64,000 nucleotides of DNA from Helianthus annuus (GCF_002127325.2 NC_035434.2:78387632-78451631); one strand, 5' to 3'; numbered from the stretch's first letter, positions 45,388 to 58,976 are shown. The notes: generated from the letters alone by a model not told the origin. Made by a program: numbers and translations.

Positions 45388-48300
45388 TGTGACATCTGTG
45401 CTTGTAATCATTGTAAACAATTCAGTTATTAATAAAATAAAGTTATTTGATCCCAATGTTTGTTTGTTTATGTTTGATGTTTTTCATGTTCTGACTTTTA
45501 TTCGATTTTAAACTCTATATCGCTTTCTGGAGAATTATACGCAAACTGTGCGTAAACGTAATCAATTAAACGCAACAAATACTCCGGAACATCAACTTAT
45601 TCTTAACATATCTTAAATAACCTTTACATAACTTAGAAATAAGTTTTGAAGGCTTTGGTATGGCAAAATCTAGTTTATTCGCTTACAGGGACTAAAATTG
45701 ACAAACTGCGAAAGTATGCCGATTTGAACTGTAACGAACATTCCGTAACATGACCATAAGTTAAACACACCCTAAATATCCTTTACATAGCTTAGAAATT
45801 GGCTTTGAGGGGTTCGGTGTGCTAAAATAAACTTTATGCTCATTCAGGGACTAAAAGCGTCAAAAAGTGCATAAGTTTGCATTTACACGCATAACTTACG
45901 TTCTGAATACATCCGGACATCCAAAAATTTATGTAATCATTAAAATATTATGTTTTAGTGATTGGCTTGTCAAAAATCCATTCGTCGCGCAATTTGGACA
46001 GTTTTTGCGTCCGTTACGACTTCCGTCGTAATTAACCGAACAACACAATCGTACGACCAAACGAACCGACATCCGGCATATTTTTGAGTATATTTCATGT
46101 TCCCTATGCTTTAACATCCTATTAGAGCTTAAAAATGGGTTTGACGGGTGTTAGAAGTGCCAAAACACGACCATACGCGCACAGGGACCAAAACTACCAA
46201 AATGCAAAATCTGCTGGTCTGCAGGGTCCTTACGGACCGTATGGGTATGCTTACGGTCCGTAAGCCATGCCCAAATCAGCAGAAATGCTTTCCAGCCATT
46301 TCCAGCTGTTACCCACCCTTGCACTTGGTTTTGTTGAGTCTATGAGCTGGTTTAGGGGCTCCCATAGTTTTCTAAAACTATGGGCATGAGGTGTACGGCT
46401 AGGATTGAATCTCGGATAACGAGGAACGATCTTAACGGTTCTACTACACCTATAAATACCCCCATGCCTTACCCATTTTCCTCACATTTGAATCTGATTC
46501 TACACTCTCTAAGTGGAAGTATATGCTTCCTACCTAAGAGTGAATCGGGTTCGAATCTTGAGGGGACCTTCTGTAAGTATTCTTTCGCGTTTTTCGTTCA
46601 TTTTAGCATTAAAGTCAAACTTTGTTTGACTTTCTGCATTGACCAGTTTATGGTCAACGTGAAGTTCGTTTGAACTCCATAACGTGAGCGTAATCACGAT
46701 GGTTATAGTCCCTAGTGCCTATACCTACTGATTACCACGTTATCTAGGCTCAGTGACGAGTCGTAGTTTTGGCCAAAATGCATTTTCTCGCGTATTTTGT
46801 AACCAAACTACTCTAGGGTATTAAAACCGTTTGTTCTAATACCATACCTGTTTTCTAACTTTACTAAACATGTTCTAGCATGTTTAGCTCGTCGATTTTA
46901 GTTTTGTGCTTGTCTAGGGTCGTAAGGGTAAGCGATCTAAACATCACTTATGCTTACGAACCCGACCCAATTGGTCGATCATTAGGATTCGACCAAACAC
47001 TTTAGGTGACCATAGTTGTATAGGGAATAACCTTCCGAGGTTATACCTTATGGTCGCGTCGTTTAAATAGTTGTATGATAGGTAATGTATGTGCCTTAGG
47101 TAAATTACCAAAATACCCTTTTTACGCTAAAATTCGTTTTAAGCCTATGTAACATAATTTTTGGAATCTAAGCTGATTTAGCAATAATATTAAACATGTT
47201 AAGGCATATCATGCTTGTCATAGGACTAGTTAGGCATTCCGAACGCGTTTTACGCAAACGACGCGTTAAAGTAGCATAAGCTACCTAAACGGGTCGTAAC
47301 AGGTCAAAAGTACTTAGGATAAGTTTCGTTTTATTATGTAGGCTTTGTCAAACCATATTACATAAGCTCCCACACTTATTTGGTTTACGAACCCTCGTAC
47401 TACCCGATCCTCCGATAGGTCCGTTTATTAATGTAGATACCTATATTAGGTGCCGTTTGAATCCGTGATCTTCTAGCTTGCTTGGTGGATATCTAAAGTC
47501 TATTGAGCAATCTCAAGTGAGTACATAGTACCCCTCTTTTACTGTTTTCCAAACATTTTGGGGTTAAACACATGTGCCTACTTGTTACTTTCATGCTTTC
47601 CATGTTTTCTTATCATATGCTTGCTATGTTCATTAGTACACTATTAGTACATGATTTCATTATGTTTTGCTATGTATGTTTACTTAGCATGCTAGCACAT
47701 TGATTTTCATTACATTACTTTGCTATATATGTTTACATGGCATATTAGCACATTGATTTACATGACTTTTCTGATTTGTATGTTAACTTAGCATACTTAG
47801 TACATTGTTTTCATATAACATGTTTGCATTTGGTATAACATTTGGTTTGTACATACGGGACTTATATACATTCATTAACATTAGCTACGCCGCTCGGTAG
47901 TAAGTAATGGTACCATAGGACTTGACAAATCCCATTCCTGACATCCTAGGTTTGTTTGGGTGTAAGGAATGACTAAATTCGAAAACATTTCTTTTGATAA
48001 CCTTTACTTACGGTTATCCGTCTGTCTCAAGGCTTGAATGTATGCGTTAACTTACCACATAAATGTTTGTATCATTTAAAACATGCTTTTACTTTGCAAA
48101 ACATAACGTTTTGATATACTCAAAATACTTTGTTTTGTACATTTTTACATTTGGTTTATGTGACAAATTACATGACTTCATTTTGGACTTTTAAACATTC
48201 GACATTGGTTTTTACAAGAACATTTGATGGTTGGTTTAAACATAAATATTATACTTTGGTGGTTTGTTTAAGTGATCTTAAGTAACGAGACGTGTGTAGT

Positions 48301-48977
48301 ATGATACAAACATGGTGGATACGCCGCTGGTACTTCCTATATATAAGTGTTTGTATTATATTACATGTTGTAGCGTTATTTAAATCATTCAATTTGGACT
48401 TATACATTTTTACACAAATAACATATTTTTCATAAGACTTTGTTTTACAAAAAAAACTTGTTTATACAACTTATTTTTACTTGGTTATTCTTTTAACCAT
48501 ACATTATTCTTTTATTTATACATATCATCTGATTTTATCGCTTTTCAAATGATTTACAAAGCAAAACAACTTACAAGGTTCATGACTGAATTTTATTAAA
48601 CATTTTTCTAAAACCTAAGTCATGAATCCAATTTTCATAAAACCTATGTTACTCACAGGCATTTTTATGCTGACGTACCTATTTTCACATGTGTTTTCAG
48701 GAGCTGTTGCTTAGGATGTTGATCGTGACACGCTAGGGTGGACTTGGGCCTTAGTGACATAAAATGAAGATAGACTTAGTTTAATTATGAACTCTTGTTT
48801 CTTTTCAATTTTAAGACACTATAACTCTTGGGTTCTTGTTTGGAGACAATGTAATTCCACCTTTGGTTATAAATAAAATATTATTTTAATTACCATGGTT
48901 GTGGAACAATAATTCTGTTACAACACTCCCCGACGTTTCCGCCTTGATTTGATGTTTTACGTGGTCGGGGTGTGACA
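45388..48977 (+). mobile_element. C 5' LTR
   Basis: TGTGACATCTGTGC to GGGGTGTGACA. TATA CTATAAATACCCCC near 46448. Near 46230-46265 it has CTTACGGACCGTATGG and CTTACGGTCCGTAAG, the latter a perfect palindrome. The shared GGTGGATACGCCGCTGG/TATA motif is at 48311-48349. Confidence 0.92.
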
Positions 48978-48984
48978 GAAGAAT

Positions 48985-48996
48985 TGGTATCAGAGC
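48985..48996 (+). promoter_or_regulatory. C primer binding site
   Basis: TGGTATCAGAGC, seven bases after the LTR end, as in B. Confidence 0.92.
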
Positions 48997-49640
48997 CAAT
49001 GGTTATAGGGAATTAGGTTATTAGTAATGCTTTGACCTAGACTATAACCTTTCTAGGACCCCAACACAAGTTATCTTGTGTTTAGATTTTAAAACATGCA
49101 CTTCACCTATCCTTAGGTGATCATCAAAACAAGAACCCAGTCTTCTAAAACGATTTTTGAAAAACAATCTTCTGTTTTCAAATGATCTATTATATGGTTT
49201 TGAACCCTTTTTGATTTTTCAAATTGATTTTGAAATTTTATCATTTGTTTTTGAATGATTCTTTTGGCCTTGTGCCTTCCAAGTTTTCAAAATCTCGTCA
49301 AAGTTTTGGGTTCTAAATAGTGTGAACACGTGTAAACTGGAAGGGTGAATGCCTGTACCCTGGGTTTTCTGTCTAAGGCTAGAGTGTTCGTACAAATCCA
49401 CATAATCAGACCAGTCACTCTTACCTGGGAACTCCTGGGCTGAGTGTTCACTTATAGGCGAGCATGTCTTCGCTAAGCATTATTTTTGGACCCATTTACT
49501 TTGATTAGTCACTGTGTGTCGTTTGTTTGCTTTGTGATATGGATAAATGACCACCATCCTTGCTTTGTTGATTTTGTTTCATCTCATCCTTTTCATCTAA
49601 TCATCTCACTCGTTTCCTCTCATGTTTTCCTCTTTTTAGC
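48997..49640 (+). other. C untranslated leader
   Basis: Aligns with B's leader over most of its length. No ORF of its own. Confidence 0.6.
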
Positions 49641-50927
49641 ATGCCTCCTCGTCGTGAAAACCCATTAACCAATGCCGAAATGGCAGATATTCTGGCACAA
49701 CACATGGCTGCCGCACTCCCAAACATTATAGCTCAAGTGAACCAAGCCAACAACAATCAGAATGCTCCTTGTAACTTCAAGAGATTCAATTCGGCTAAAC
49801 CACTCAAGTTCAGTGGTACTGAGGGGGCAACTGGGCTCCTTCAATGGTTCGAGAGCATTGAGAGTACATTCCGTCACGTTCTGTGTCCAGAGAACCGAAA
49901 GGTCGAATTTACTTCTTGTGTTTTTCAGAAAAGGGCTTTAACATGGTGGAACGGGGTTATGAGAGACCGTGGTGCAGAAGTTGCTCTTGCACAAACATGG
50001 GCTGAACTGAGAACTCTTATGATGAGGGAGTTTTGTCCTCGTCATGAGCTGCGAAAATTGGAGAGGGAATTTGATGATCTGAAACAAGAAAGTGGTGAGC
50101 ACAGGGCGTATACTGACAGGTATGAGGAGTTAAGCTTGCTTTGCCCAACAGTGGTGACCCCACTCGATAAGGCTATCGAGAGATACATCGATGGTCTACC
50201 TGACTCCGTGCAAGACATCGTTACTGGTAGTAATCCTACCACCGTCCGTCAGGCGATCGAGTTATCTGCGACAATGACAGAGTCGCAGATTCGAAAGGGT
50301 AAGTTGCACAGAAAGCGTTACAAGAAGGGTAAGAAGCAGGAGTCTGATAAGAAGGATAGCAAGAAAGGTAAAAACAAGAAGGGAAATGATGCGGGTTCCT
50401 CAAAGGGGTCTAGGAAGCGGAAGGCTTCCCAAAATTTTGCTGTAACTGCACAGACAAATCAGCCTGCGCAACCGCTTGCCAAGAAACCATACTTTGGCAA
50501 TGCACCTTTGTGCAATAAGTGTAACGGTCATCATCAACCACATCACCAGTGCCGTCAATGCACTAACTGTGGAAGACCTGGTCATCTTGCTGCTACATGC
50601 CGCATCCCTGCCAATCAGATTCAGGCAATTCAGAACCCGGCTCAACAAGTTGCTCAGCCTCTTGCTCAGCAACAAGGTCAAGCTGCACGACCTCACATCC
50701 CACCAGGTTCTTGTTACAACTGTGGGGATCTGACCCACTACCGTAACCAGTGTCCAAGATTGGTAAATGCAAATCCAGTTCAGGCTCAGGCTCGTGGACG
50801 AGCTTTCAACATGAATGCACAAGAGGCGCAAGCAGACAATGATGTGGTGAATGGTACGCTCTTTGTTAATAATCAACCTGCGTCTGTTCTTTTTGATTCA
50901 GGGGCTGATAAGAGTGTTGAACCTTAA
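49641..50927 (+). CDS. gag: Gag and start of protease of C (428-codon frame)
   Basis: ATG in MPPRRENPLT. The capsid region at residues about 40-215 is strongly like B's (FKRFNSAKP, TWWNGVMRDRG, EFCPRHE, YEELSLLCP, GSNPTTVRQAIELSATMTES). A Lys-rich stretch lies at 226-262. Two CCHC knuckles are CTNCGRPGHLAATC (307-320) and CYNCGDLTHYRNQC (358-371). The protease active site DSGA is at 419-422. The frame then breaks, because about 50 codons of protease are deleted out of frame. The Gag part itself is intact. Since Gag and Pol are normally one frame in this group, the 50927 stop is a mutation, not the natural Gag end. Confidence 0.9.
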   Translation: MPPRRENPLTNAEMADILAQHMAAALPNIIAQVNQANNNQNAPCNFKRFNSAKPLKFSGTEGATGLLQWFESIESTFRHVLCPENRKVEFTSCVFQKRALTWWNGVMRDRGAEVALAQTWAELRTLMMREFCPRHELRKLEREFDDLKQESGEHRAYTDRYEELSLLCPTVVTPLDKAIERYIDGLPDSVQDIVTGSNPTTVRQAIELSATMTESQIRKGKLHRKRYKKGKKQESDKKDSKKGKNKKGNDAGSSKGSRKRKASQNFAVTAQTNQPAQPLAKKPYFGNAPLCNKCNGHHQPHHQCRQCTNCGRPGHLAATCRIPANQIQAIQNPAQQVAQPLAQQQGQAARPHIPPGSCYNCGDLTHYRNQCPRLVNANPVQAQARGRAFNMNAQEAQADNDVVNGTLFVNNQPASVLFDSGADKSVEP

Positions 50928-53900
50928 CGATCATCTTTTTCCTATTGACCTCATGCCTATGCAACTTGGAAGCTTCGACATTATCGTAGGTATAGATTGG
51001 TTAGCCAAACATCGCGCAGAGGTAGTTTGCTTTGAGAAGATCGTTCGTGTGCCGCTTTCATCAGGTGAGATACTCCAGGTTCGTGGTGAGAAACCTGCTA
51101 GTAGCCTCAAGCTTATGTCTTGTTTTCAAGCTCGGAAGTATCTGTGAAAGAACTATGTGGCCTTCTTGGCACATGTTACAGCAGATAAAGGCAGAGGTAA
51201 GCCTATCCAAAATATTCCTATTGTTCGGGATTATCCGGAGCTGTTTCCTGAAGAGCTACCTGGTCTACCTCCTGCACGCCAAGTCGAGTTCCGTATTGAT
51301 CTCGTACCTGGTGCAAATCCCATTGCCAGAGCTCCATATCATCTTGCACCGTCCGAGATGCAAGAATTGTCTAAGCAGCTTCAAGAGCTTTCTGACAAAG
51401 GTTTTATTCTTCCTAGCTTCTCACCTTGGGGTGCTCCCGTTCTTTTTATCAAGAAGAAGGATGGATCCTTCAGAATGTGTATCGATTATCGTGAGCTTAC
51501 CATCAAGAATCGATATCCCCTACCTCGCATTGATGATCTCTTTGACCAGTTACAGGGTGCTACTTGCTTTTCGAAGATCGATCTTCGTTCTGGGTACCAT
51601 CAACTTCGTGTGCATGAAGAAGATATTCCCAAGACAGCATTCCGCACTCGTTATGGGCATTATGAGTTCACAGTCATGCCATTCGGTTTGACCAATGCTC
51701 CTGCTGTTTTCATGGACTTAATGAATAGGGTCTGCAAGCCTTATTTGGATAAGTTCATCATCGTCTTTATTGATGACATCTTGATTTAGTCTAAGACGCG
51801 AGCTGATCACGAGCAACATCTTCGTCTTACTCTGGAACTCCTAAAGAAAGAGCAACTTTTTGCCAAATTCTCCAAGTGCAAATTTTTGCTTAAGGAAGTT
51901 CAATTTTTGGGACATATTGTCAACGGACAAGGTATTCATGTAGATCCCTCCAAGATCAGTGCGATTAAGGATTGGGATACGCCTACTACTCCTACTGAGG
52001 TTCGTTCTTTTCTTGGTCTTGCGGGTTATTACCGCCGCTTCATCGAGAACTTCTCGAAGATTGCAGTTCCTCTAACTGCTCTAACTCAGAAGAACAAACC
52101 CTTTGAATGGGGTTCTAAGCAAGAAGAAGCGTTTCAGACCTTGAAGTAGAAGCTTTGTAATGCACCTATTCTGACTTTGCCTGAGGGCAATGATGATTTC
52201 GTTGTTTATTGTGATGCATCGAAATTGGGTCTTGGCTGTGTTCTGATGCAAAGGAACAAAGTCATAGCCTACGCATCAAGGCAATTAAAGGTGCATGAGA
52301 AAAACTACACCACTCATGATCTTGAGTTGGGTGCAGTGGTCTTCGCTCTCAAAATCTGGAGACATTATTTGTATGGCACAAAATGTGTGGTTTTCACTGA
52401 CCACAAAATTCTTCAGCATATCTTCAATCAGAAAGAACTCAACATGAGGCAGAGACGTTGGGTCGAACTCCTAAACGAATATGAATGCGAAATTCGCTAC
52501 CACCCTGGTAAAGCGAATGTTGTGGCTGACGCATTGAGTCGTAAGGAACGTACTAAGCTTCATTGTGTTCATGTTCAATCTGATATTCAAGCTCGATCCG
52601 ATATTCAAGCACGCATTTCTCAGGCTCAACATGCTTGTGTTTCACAAGATTTGATGGGTAAGGAATTACCCTATCACATCAAACCTGATCTTGTTCTGAA
52701 GGAAGATGGATCGTATTATTTCATGGACCGTTTGTGGGTTCCAAGCCAAGATGATCTTCGCACTTTACTTATGGATGAAGCCCATAAGTCTCGTTACTCT
52801 GTTCATCCTGGTTCAGACAAGATGTATAAGGGTCTTCGCACTCGGTATTGGTGGCCTGGTATGAAGAAGGACATTGCCTTGTACGTTTCAAAGTGCCTTA
52901 CTTGTCTCAAGGTTAAGGCTGAACACCAACATCCTTCTGGTCTTTTGGAGCAACCAGAGATTCCAGTTTAGAAATGGGAAAACATCGCTATGGATCTCAT
53001 TACTAAACTTCCGCACACTAAGAAAGGTTATGATGCCATCTGGGTAGTTGTTGATCGTCTTACTAAATCAACGCATTTCTTGCCAATCAGTGAGGATTTT
53101 TTTGCTGAAAGGCTGGCTAAAATTTATATGGATGAAATCGTATCTCGACATGGTGTTCCTTTGAACATTATTTCTGATAGAGATGCTCGCTTCTCTTCTC
53201 GTTTTTGGAGAACCATGCAATCTGCTATGGGGACCCAACTTAATCTGAGCACAGCATATCATCCACAAACTGATGGCCAAACTGAAAGAACAATCTAGAC
53301 TTTGGAGGATATGCTTAGAGCTTGTGTGATCGATTTTGGTGGTAGTTGGGATTCACATCTTCCATTGATTGAATTCTCCTACAACAATAGTTATCACTCC
53401 AGCATTAACATGGCTCCTTTCGAGGCTCTCTATGGTCGAAAATGTCGTTCACCAGTCTACTGGAATGAGATAGGTGAGGCTCAGCTTACTGGACCTGACC
53501 TCATTCTAGAGACAACTGATAAGGTTAAGAAAGTTCGTGATAACCTTCAGACAACTCGAAGCCGTCAAAAGAGTTACGCGGACCGACGACGCAAGCCTTT
53601 GGAATTTCAAGTCGGTGATCATGTATTACTTAAGGTCTCACCTTGGAAAGGTGTGATCAGAATTGGGAAGACAGGAAAACTTGCACCTAGATACGTTGGA
53701 CCATTTAAGATCGTCGAAAGAATCGGTAAGGTAGCCTACAGACTTGATTTACCTCTTGAACTTGGTAATGTTCATCCAACCTTCCACGTATCCAATCTCA
53801 AGAAGTGTCTAGCTGATGAGAACCTCCACATACCACTTGACGAGATTCGTGTTGATAAAACACTGCATTTTGTTGAGAAACCTGTGGAAATTATGGATCG

Positions 53901-54072
53901 TGAAGTCAAATGGCTTAAACGCAAGCGCATTCCATTGGTTAAAGTTCACTGGGAATCTAAAGGTGGACCTGAGTTTACTTGGGAACGTGAAGATCAAATG
54001 AAGGCGAAATATCCACATCTTTTCCCACGAGTTTCCTCTAAACAAATTTTGGGACGAAATTTCCACAAGTAG
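50928..54072 (+). pseudogene. C pol: protease end, RT, RNase H, integrase, chromodomain
   Basis: One frame (different from gag's) covers the rest. Motifs: protease [32 protein letters not shown]; RNase [27 protein letters not shown]; integrase [40 protein letters not shown]; chromodomain [10 protein letters not shown]. Stops are TGA 51145-51147, TAG 51787-51789 (just after the RT FIDDILI), TAG 52147-52149, TAG 52969-52971 and TAG 53296-53298. Most are explained by single transitions. RT also appears to lack a few residues (YRELTIKN against [11 protein letters not shown] in relatives). Confidence 0.92.
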
Positions 54073-54079
54073 GGGAGAC
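54066..54079 (+). promoter_or_regulatory. C polypurine tract
   Basis: ACAAGTAGGGGAGAC just before the 3' LTR; it overlaps the last codons and stop of pol. Confidence 0.82.
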
Positions 54080-57000
54080 TGTGACATCTGTGCTTGTAAT
54101 CATTGTAAACAATTCAGTTATCAATGAAATAAAGTTATTTGATCCCAATGTTTGTTTGTTTATGTTTCATGTTTTTCATGTTCTGACTTTTATTCGATTT
54201 TAAACTCTATATCGCTTTCTGGAGAATTATACGCAAACTGGTGCGTAAAAGTGATCAGTTAAATGCAACAAATACTCCGGAACATCAACTTATGCTTAAC
54301 ATACCTTAAATAACCTTTACATAACTTAGAAATAAGTTTTGAAGGCTTTGGTATGGCAAAATCTAGTTTATTCGCTTACAGGGACTAAAATTGACAAACT
54401 GCGAAAGTATGCCGATTTGAACTGTAACGAACATTCCAGAACATGCCCATAAGTTAAACACACCCTAAATATCCTTTACATAGCTTAGAAATAGGCTTTG
54501 AGGGGTTCGGTGTGCTAAAATAAACTTTATGCTCATTCAGGGACAAAAGCGTCAAAAAGTGCATAAGTTTGCATTTTCGCGCATAACTTACGTTCTGAAT
54601 ACATCCGGACATCTAAAAATTTATGTAATCATTAAAATATTATTTTTTAGTGATTGGCTTGTCAAAAATCCATTTGTCGCGCAATTTGGACCGTTTTTGC
54701 GTCCGTTACGACTTCCGTCGTAATTAACCGAACAACACAATCGTACGGCCAAACGAACCGACATCCGGCATATTTTTGAGCATATTTCAGGTTCCCTATG
54801 CTTTAACATCCTATTAGAGCTTAAAAATGGGTTTGACGGGTGTTAGAAGTGCCAAAACACGACCATACGTGCACAGGGACCAAAACTGCCAAAATGCAAA
54901 ATCTGCTGGTCTGCAGGGTCCTTACGGACCGTATGGGTATGCTTACGGTCCCTAAGCCATGCCCATATTAGCAGAAATGCTTTCCAGCCATTTCCAGCTG
55001 TTACCCACCCTTGCACTTGGTTTTGTTGAGTCTATGGGCTGGTTTAGGGGCTCCCCTGGTTTTCTAAAACTATGGGCATGAGGCGTACGACTAGGATTGA
55101 ATCTCGGATAACGAGGAACAATCTTAAAGGTTCTACTACACTTATAAATACCCCCCATGCCTTACCCATTTTCCTCACATTTGAATCTGATTCTACACTC
55201 TCTAAGTGTAAGTGTAAGTATATGCTTCCTACCTGAGAGTGAATCGGGTTCGAATCTTGCGGGGACCTTCTGTAAGTATTCTTTCGCGTTTTTCGCTCAT
55301 TTTAGCGTTAAAGTCAAACTGTGTTTGACTTTCTACATTGACCAGTTTATGGTCAACGCGAAGTTCGTTTGAACTCCATAACGTGAGCGTAATCACGATG
55401 GTTATAGTCCCTCGTGACTATACCTACTGATTACCACGTTATCTAGGCTCGGTGACGAGTCGTAGTTTCGGCCAAAATGCATTTTCTCGCGTATTTTGTA
55501 ACCAAACTACTATGGGGTATTAAAACCGTTTGTTCTAATACCAAACCTGTTTTCCAACTTTTCTAAACATGTTCTAGCATGTTTAGCTCGTCGCTTTTAG
55601 TTTTGTGCTTGTCTAGGGTCGTAAGGGTAAGCGATCTAAACATCGCTTATGCTTACGAACCCGACCCAATTGGTCGATCATTAGGATTCGACCAAACACT
55701 TTAGGTGACCATAGTTGTATAGGGAATAACCTTCCGAGGTAATGCCTTATGGTCGCGTCGTTTAAATAGTTTTATGATAGGTAATGTATGTGCCTTAGGT
55801 AAGTTACCAAAATACCCTTTTTACGCTAAAATTCGTTTTAAGCCTATGCAACATAATTTTTGGTATCTAAACTGATTTAGCAATAATATTAAACATGTTA
55901 AGGCATATCTTGCTTGTCATAGGACTAGTTAGGCATTCCGAACGCGTTTTACGCAAACGACGCATTAAAGTAGCATAAGCTACCTAAACGGGTCGTAACG
56001 GATCAAAAGCACTTAGGATAAGTTTCGTTTTAGTATGTAGGCTTTGTCAAACCATATTACATAAGTTCCCACACTTATTTGGTTTAAGAACCCTCATACT
56101 ACCCGATCCTCCGATAGGTCCGTTTATTAATGTAGATACCTATATAAGGTGTCGTTTGAATCCGTGATCTTCTAGCTTGCTTGGTGGATATCTAAAGTCT
56201 ATTGAGCAATCTCAGGTGAGTACATAGTACCCCTCTTTTACTGTTTTCCAAACATTTTGGGGTGAAACACATGTGCCTACTTGTTACTTTCATGCTTTTC
56301 ATGTTTTCATATCATATGCTTGCTATGTTCATTAGTACACTATTAGTACATGAATTCATTATGTTTTGCTATGTATGTTTACTTAGCATGCTAGCACATT
56401 GATTTTCATTACATTACTTTGCTATATATGTTTACATGGCATATTAGCACATTGATTTACATGACTTTTCTGCTTTGTATGTTAATTTAGCATACTTAGT
56501 AAATTGTTTTCATATAACATGTTTGCATTTGGTATAACATTTGGTTTGTACATACGGGACTTATATACATGCATTAACATTAGCTACGCCGCTCGGTAGT
56601 AAGTAATGGTACCATAGGACTTGACAAATCCCGTTCCTGACATCCTAGGTTTGTTTGGGTGTAAGGAATGACTGAATCCAAAAACATTTCTTTTGATAAC
56701 CTTTACTTACGGTTATCCGTCTGTCTCAAGGCTTGAATGTATGCGTTAACTTACCACATAAATGTTTGTATCATTAAAACATGCTTTTACTTTGCAAAAC
56801 ATAACTTTTTGATATACTCAAAATACTTTGTTTTGTACATTTTTACATTTGGTTTATGTGACAAATTACATGACTTCATTTTGGACTTTTAAACATTCGA
56901 CATTGGTTTTTACAAGAACATTTGATGGTTGGTTTAAACATAAACATTATACTTTGGTGGTTTGTTTAAGTGACTTAAGTAACGAGACGTGTGTAGTATG

Positions 57001-57674
57001 ATACAAACATGGTAGATACGCCGCTGGTACTTCCTATATATAAGTGTTTGTATTATATTACATGTTGTAGCGTTATTTAAATCATTCAATTTGGACTTAT
57101 ACATTTTTACACAAATAACATATTTTTCATAAGACTTTGTTTTACAAAAACAACTTGTTTATACAACTTATTTTTACTTGGTTATTCTTTTAACCATACA
57201 TTATTCTTTTATTTATACATATCATCTGATTTTATCGCTTTTCAAATGATTTACAAAGCAAAACAACTTACAAGGTTCATGACTGAATTTTATTAAACAT
57301 TTTTCTAAAACTTAAGTCATGAATCCAATTTTCATAAAACCTATGTTACTCACTGGCATTTTTATGCTGACGTACCTATTTTCACATGTGTTTTCAGGAG
57401 CTGTTGCTTAGGATGTTGATCGTGACACGCTAGGGTGGACTTGGGCCTTAGTGACATAAAATGAAGATAGACTTAGTTTAATTATGAACTCTTGTTTCTT
57501 TTAAATTTTAAGACACTATAACTCTTGGGTTATTGTTTGGAGACAATGTAATTCCACCCTTGGTTATGAATAAAATATTATTTCAATTACCATGGTTGTG
57601 GAACAATAATTCTGTTACAACACTCCCCGACGTTTCCGCCACGATTTGATGTTTTACGTGGTCGGGGTGTGACA
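54080..57674 (+). mobile_element. C 3' LTR
   Basis: 3,595 bp, partner of 45388-48977. TATA near 55142. Shared motif at about 57010-57046 with one change (GGTAGATACG). The 3' terminal GC inverted repeat is at about 57621-57674. Confidence 0.92.
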
Positions 57675-58976
57675 AAAACGACTTAGGTAGCATAGAGCAT
57701 GCACAGTTTAACAAAGATTTATATTCTACGGACACAAAGCTTCTGTCGGCACCAGTATCAAAGCGTAAAGGTTATTAACGAGAAACGTACCATTAACGAC
57801 GTCATTGTCGTTACAAGCCTGATTAGCATTAAGATTGAACGCTCGTCCACGAGCGGCCGACTGTTGGTCCTGGTTAAGCTGAGGACATTGATTACGGAGG
57901 TGAGTAGTATCTCCACACTTGTAGCATGCACGAACAACATTGACTGGCTTAGGATTTTACTGAGGAGCCGGAAGAGCTGGTAAAGCTGCCTGAGCTGGGG
58001 CTTGCTGGGCTGGTTGGGCAGGGTTAGCTTGATGGCAGTAGGGAGTCGTGTGACCATAACGATTACAGTTGGTGCACAAACGACGTGCTGAGGTAGCAGG
58101 ATGATGAAAGTTACAAGTCGTACACTTGGGATGAGGACCAGTGTACTGCCTCTTGACTTTAGGAGCAGCAGGGTTCTGAACAGCGGCAACAGGAGCAGGT
58201 TTAGTAGTAGGAACAATAACATTGCATCCTGAACCCTGTGACTTTCTCCTCTTGTTCTTGCTGCCACTTGACTGCTGGGTAACTTGATGTGCAGACTTAG
58301 AGGGAGCAGGAGTAGCAAATTGTTTATCACGAACGCGATTATTGTTTAAGCTTGCGGCCAGATGATAAACTTCTTCAATAGACTCCAGTTGAGCTGCTTC
58401 GATCGAATCACGCATTGCAGGAGGTAACCCAATGATATACTTGGTTATCATGCACTTCGGAGTAGAGACCAAGTGAGGCACGATTATGCTGAATTCCTTG
58501 AAACGGGTAGTGTAGGCCAGATTATCATCACCAATCTGCTTGAAGTGCCAGAACTCTTCTTCGAGCTTCAGTTGTTCATGGGGAGGGCAGAATTCAAGCA
58601 TCATTAATTCTCGCACCTCGGCCCATGGAAGAACATAGACCTCTTCGTTAGAACGGATGTTTCTCTCATTCGACCACCACTCCAGAGCTCTGCCTTGAAA
58701 CATTCCCGTTGCACTACTAGTCTTTAAATGCTCTGGGCACTCGCTGTTAATGAAGGTTACTTCGATGCTGTCAAACCATTCTAGCATAGCAGTCACCCCA
58801 TCACTGCCCGTGAAAGGCTTAGGGTTGCAAGAGATGAAATGTTTGTAGCTGAACTTAGTAGGCTTTATCTTCTCTGTTTTAGAATCAGCAGAGGATGGAG
58901 GAGTGTTCGATCCTTGGATCTCAGAGACGATCTTTGGCACGAATCGAGCGATCTGGTCGGCCATGAAGGACATCAA
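57675..58976 (-). pseudogene. D gag and start of protease
   Basis: Minus-strand frame starting at about 58976 (MMSFMADQIA). The capsid part has FTGSDGVTAMLEWFDSIEV, ALEWWSNERN and LEFCPPHEQLKLEEEF. A basic KNKRRKSQ stretch lies near 240. The knuckle CTNCNRYGHTTPYC is at 301-314. A TAA near 57958 interrupts, and the frame then resumes with a second knuckle, CYKCGDTTHLRNQC, and GRAFNLNANQA. A further frameshift precedes the protease DTGADRSF at about 57730-57755, which runs into the C insertion. It belongs to a different subfamily from B and C gag (EWW rather than TWW). Confidence 0.85.

Larger units (their letters stand above)
45388..57674 (+). mobile_element. Element C: complete Ty3/gypsy chromovirus
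   Basis: A 12,287-bp element with both LTRs (3,590 and 3,595 bp), PBS, gag, pol and PPT. Flanking five-mers are AACAC on the left and AAAAC on the right, a target duplication with one mismatch. It sits in D's protease gene. The LTRs differ by about one base per hundred by eye. Five stops and a frameshifting deletion inactivate pol. Confidence 0.93.
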
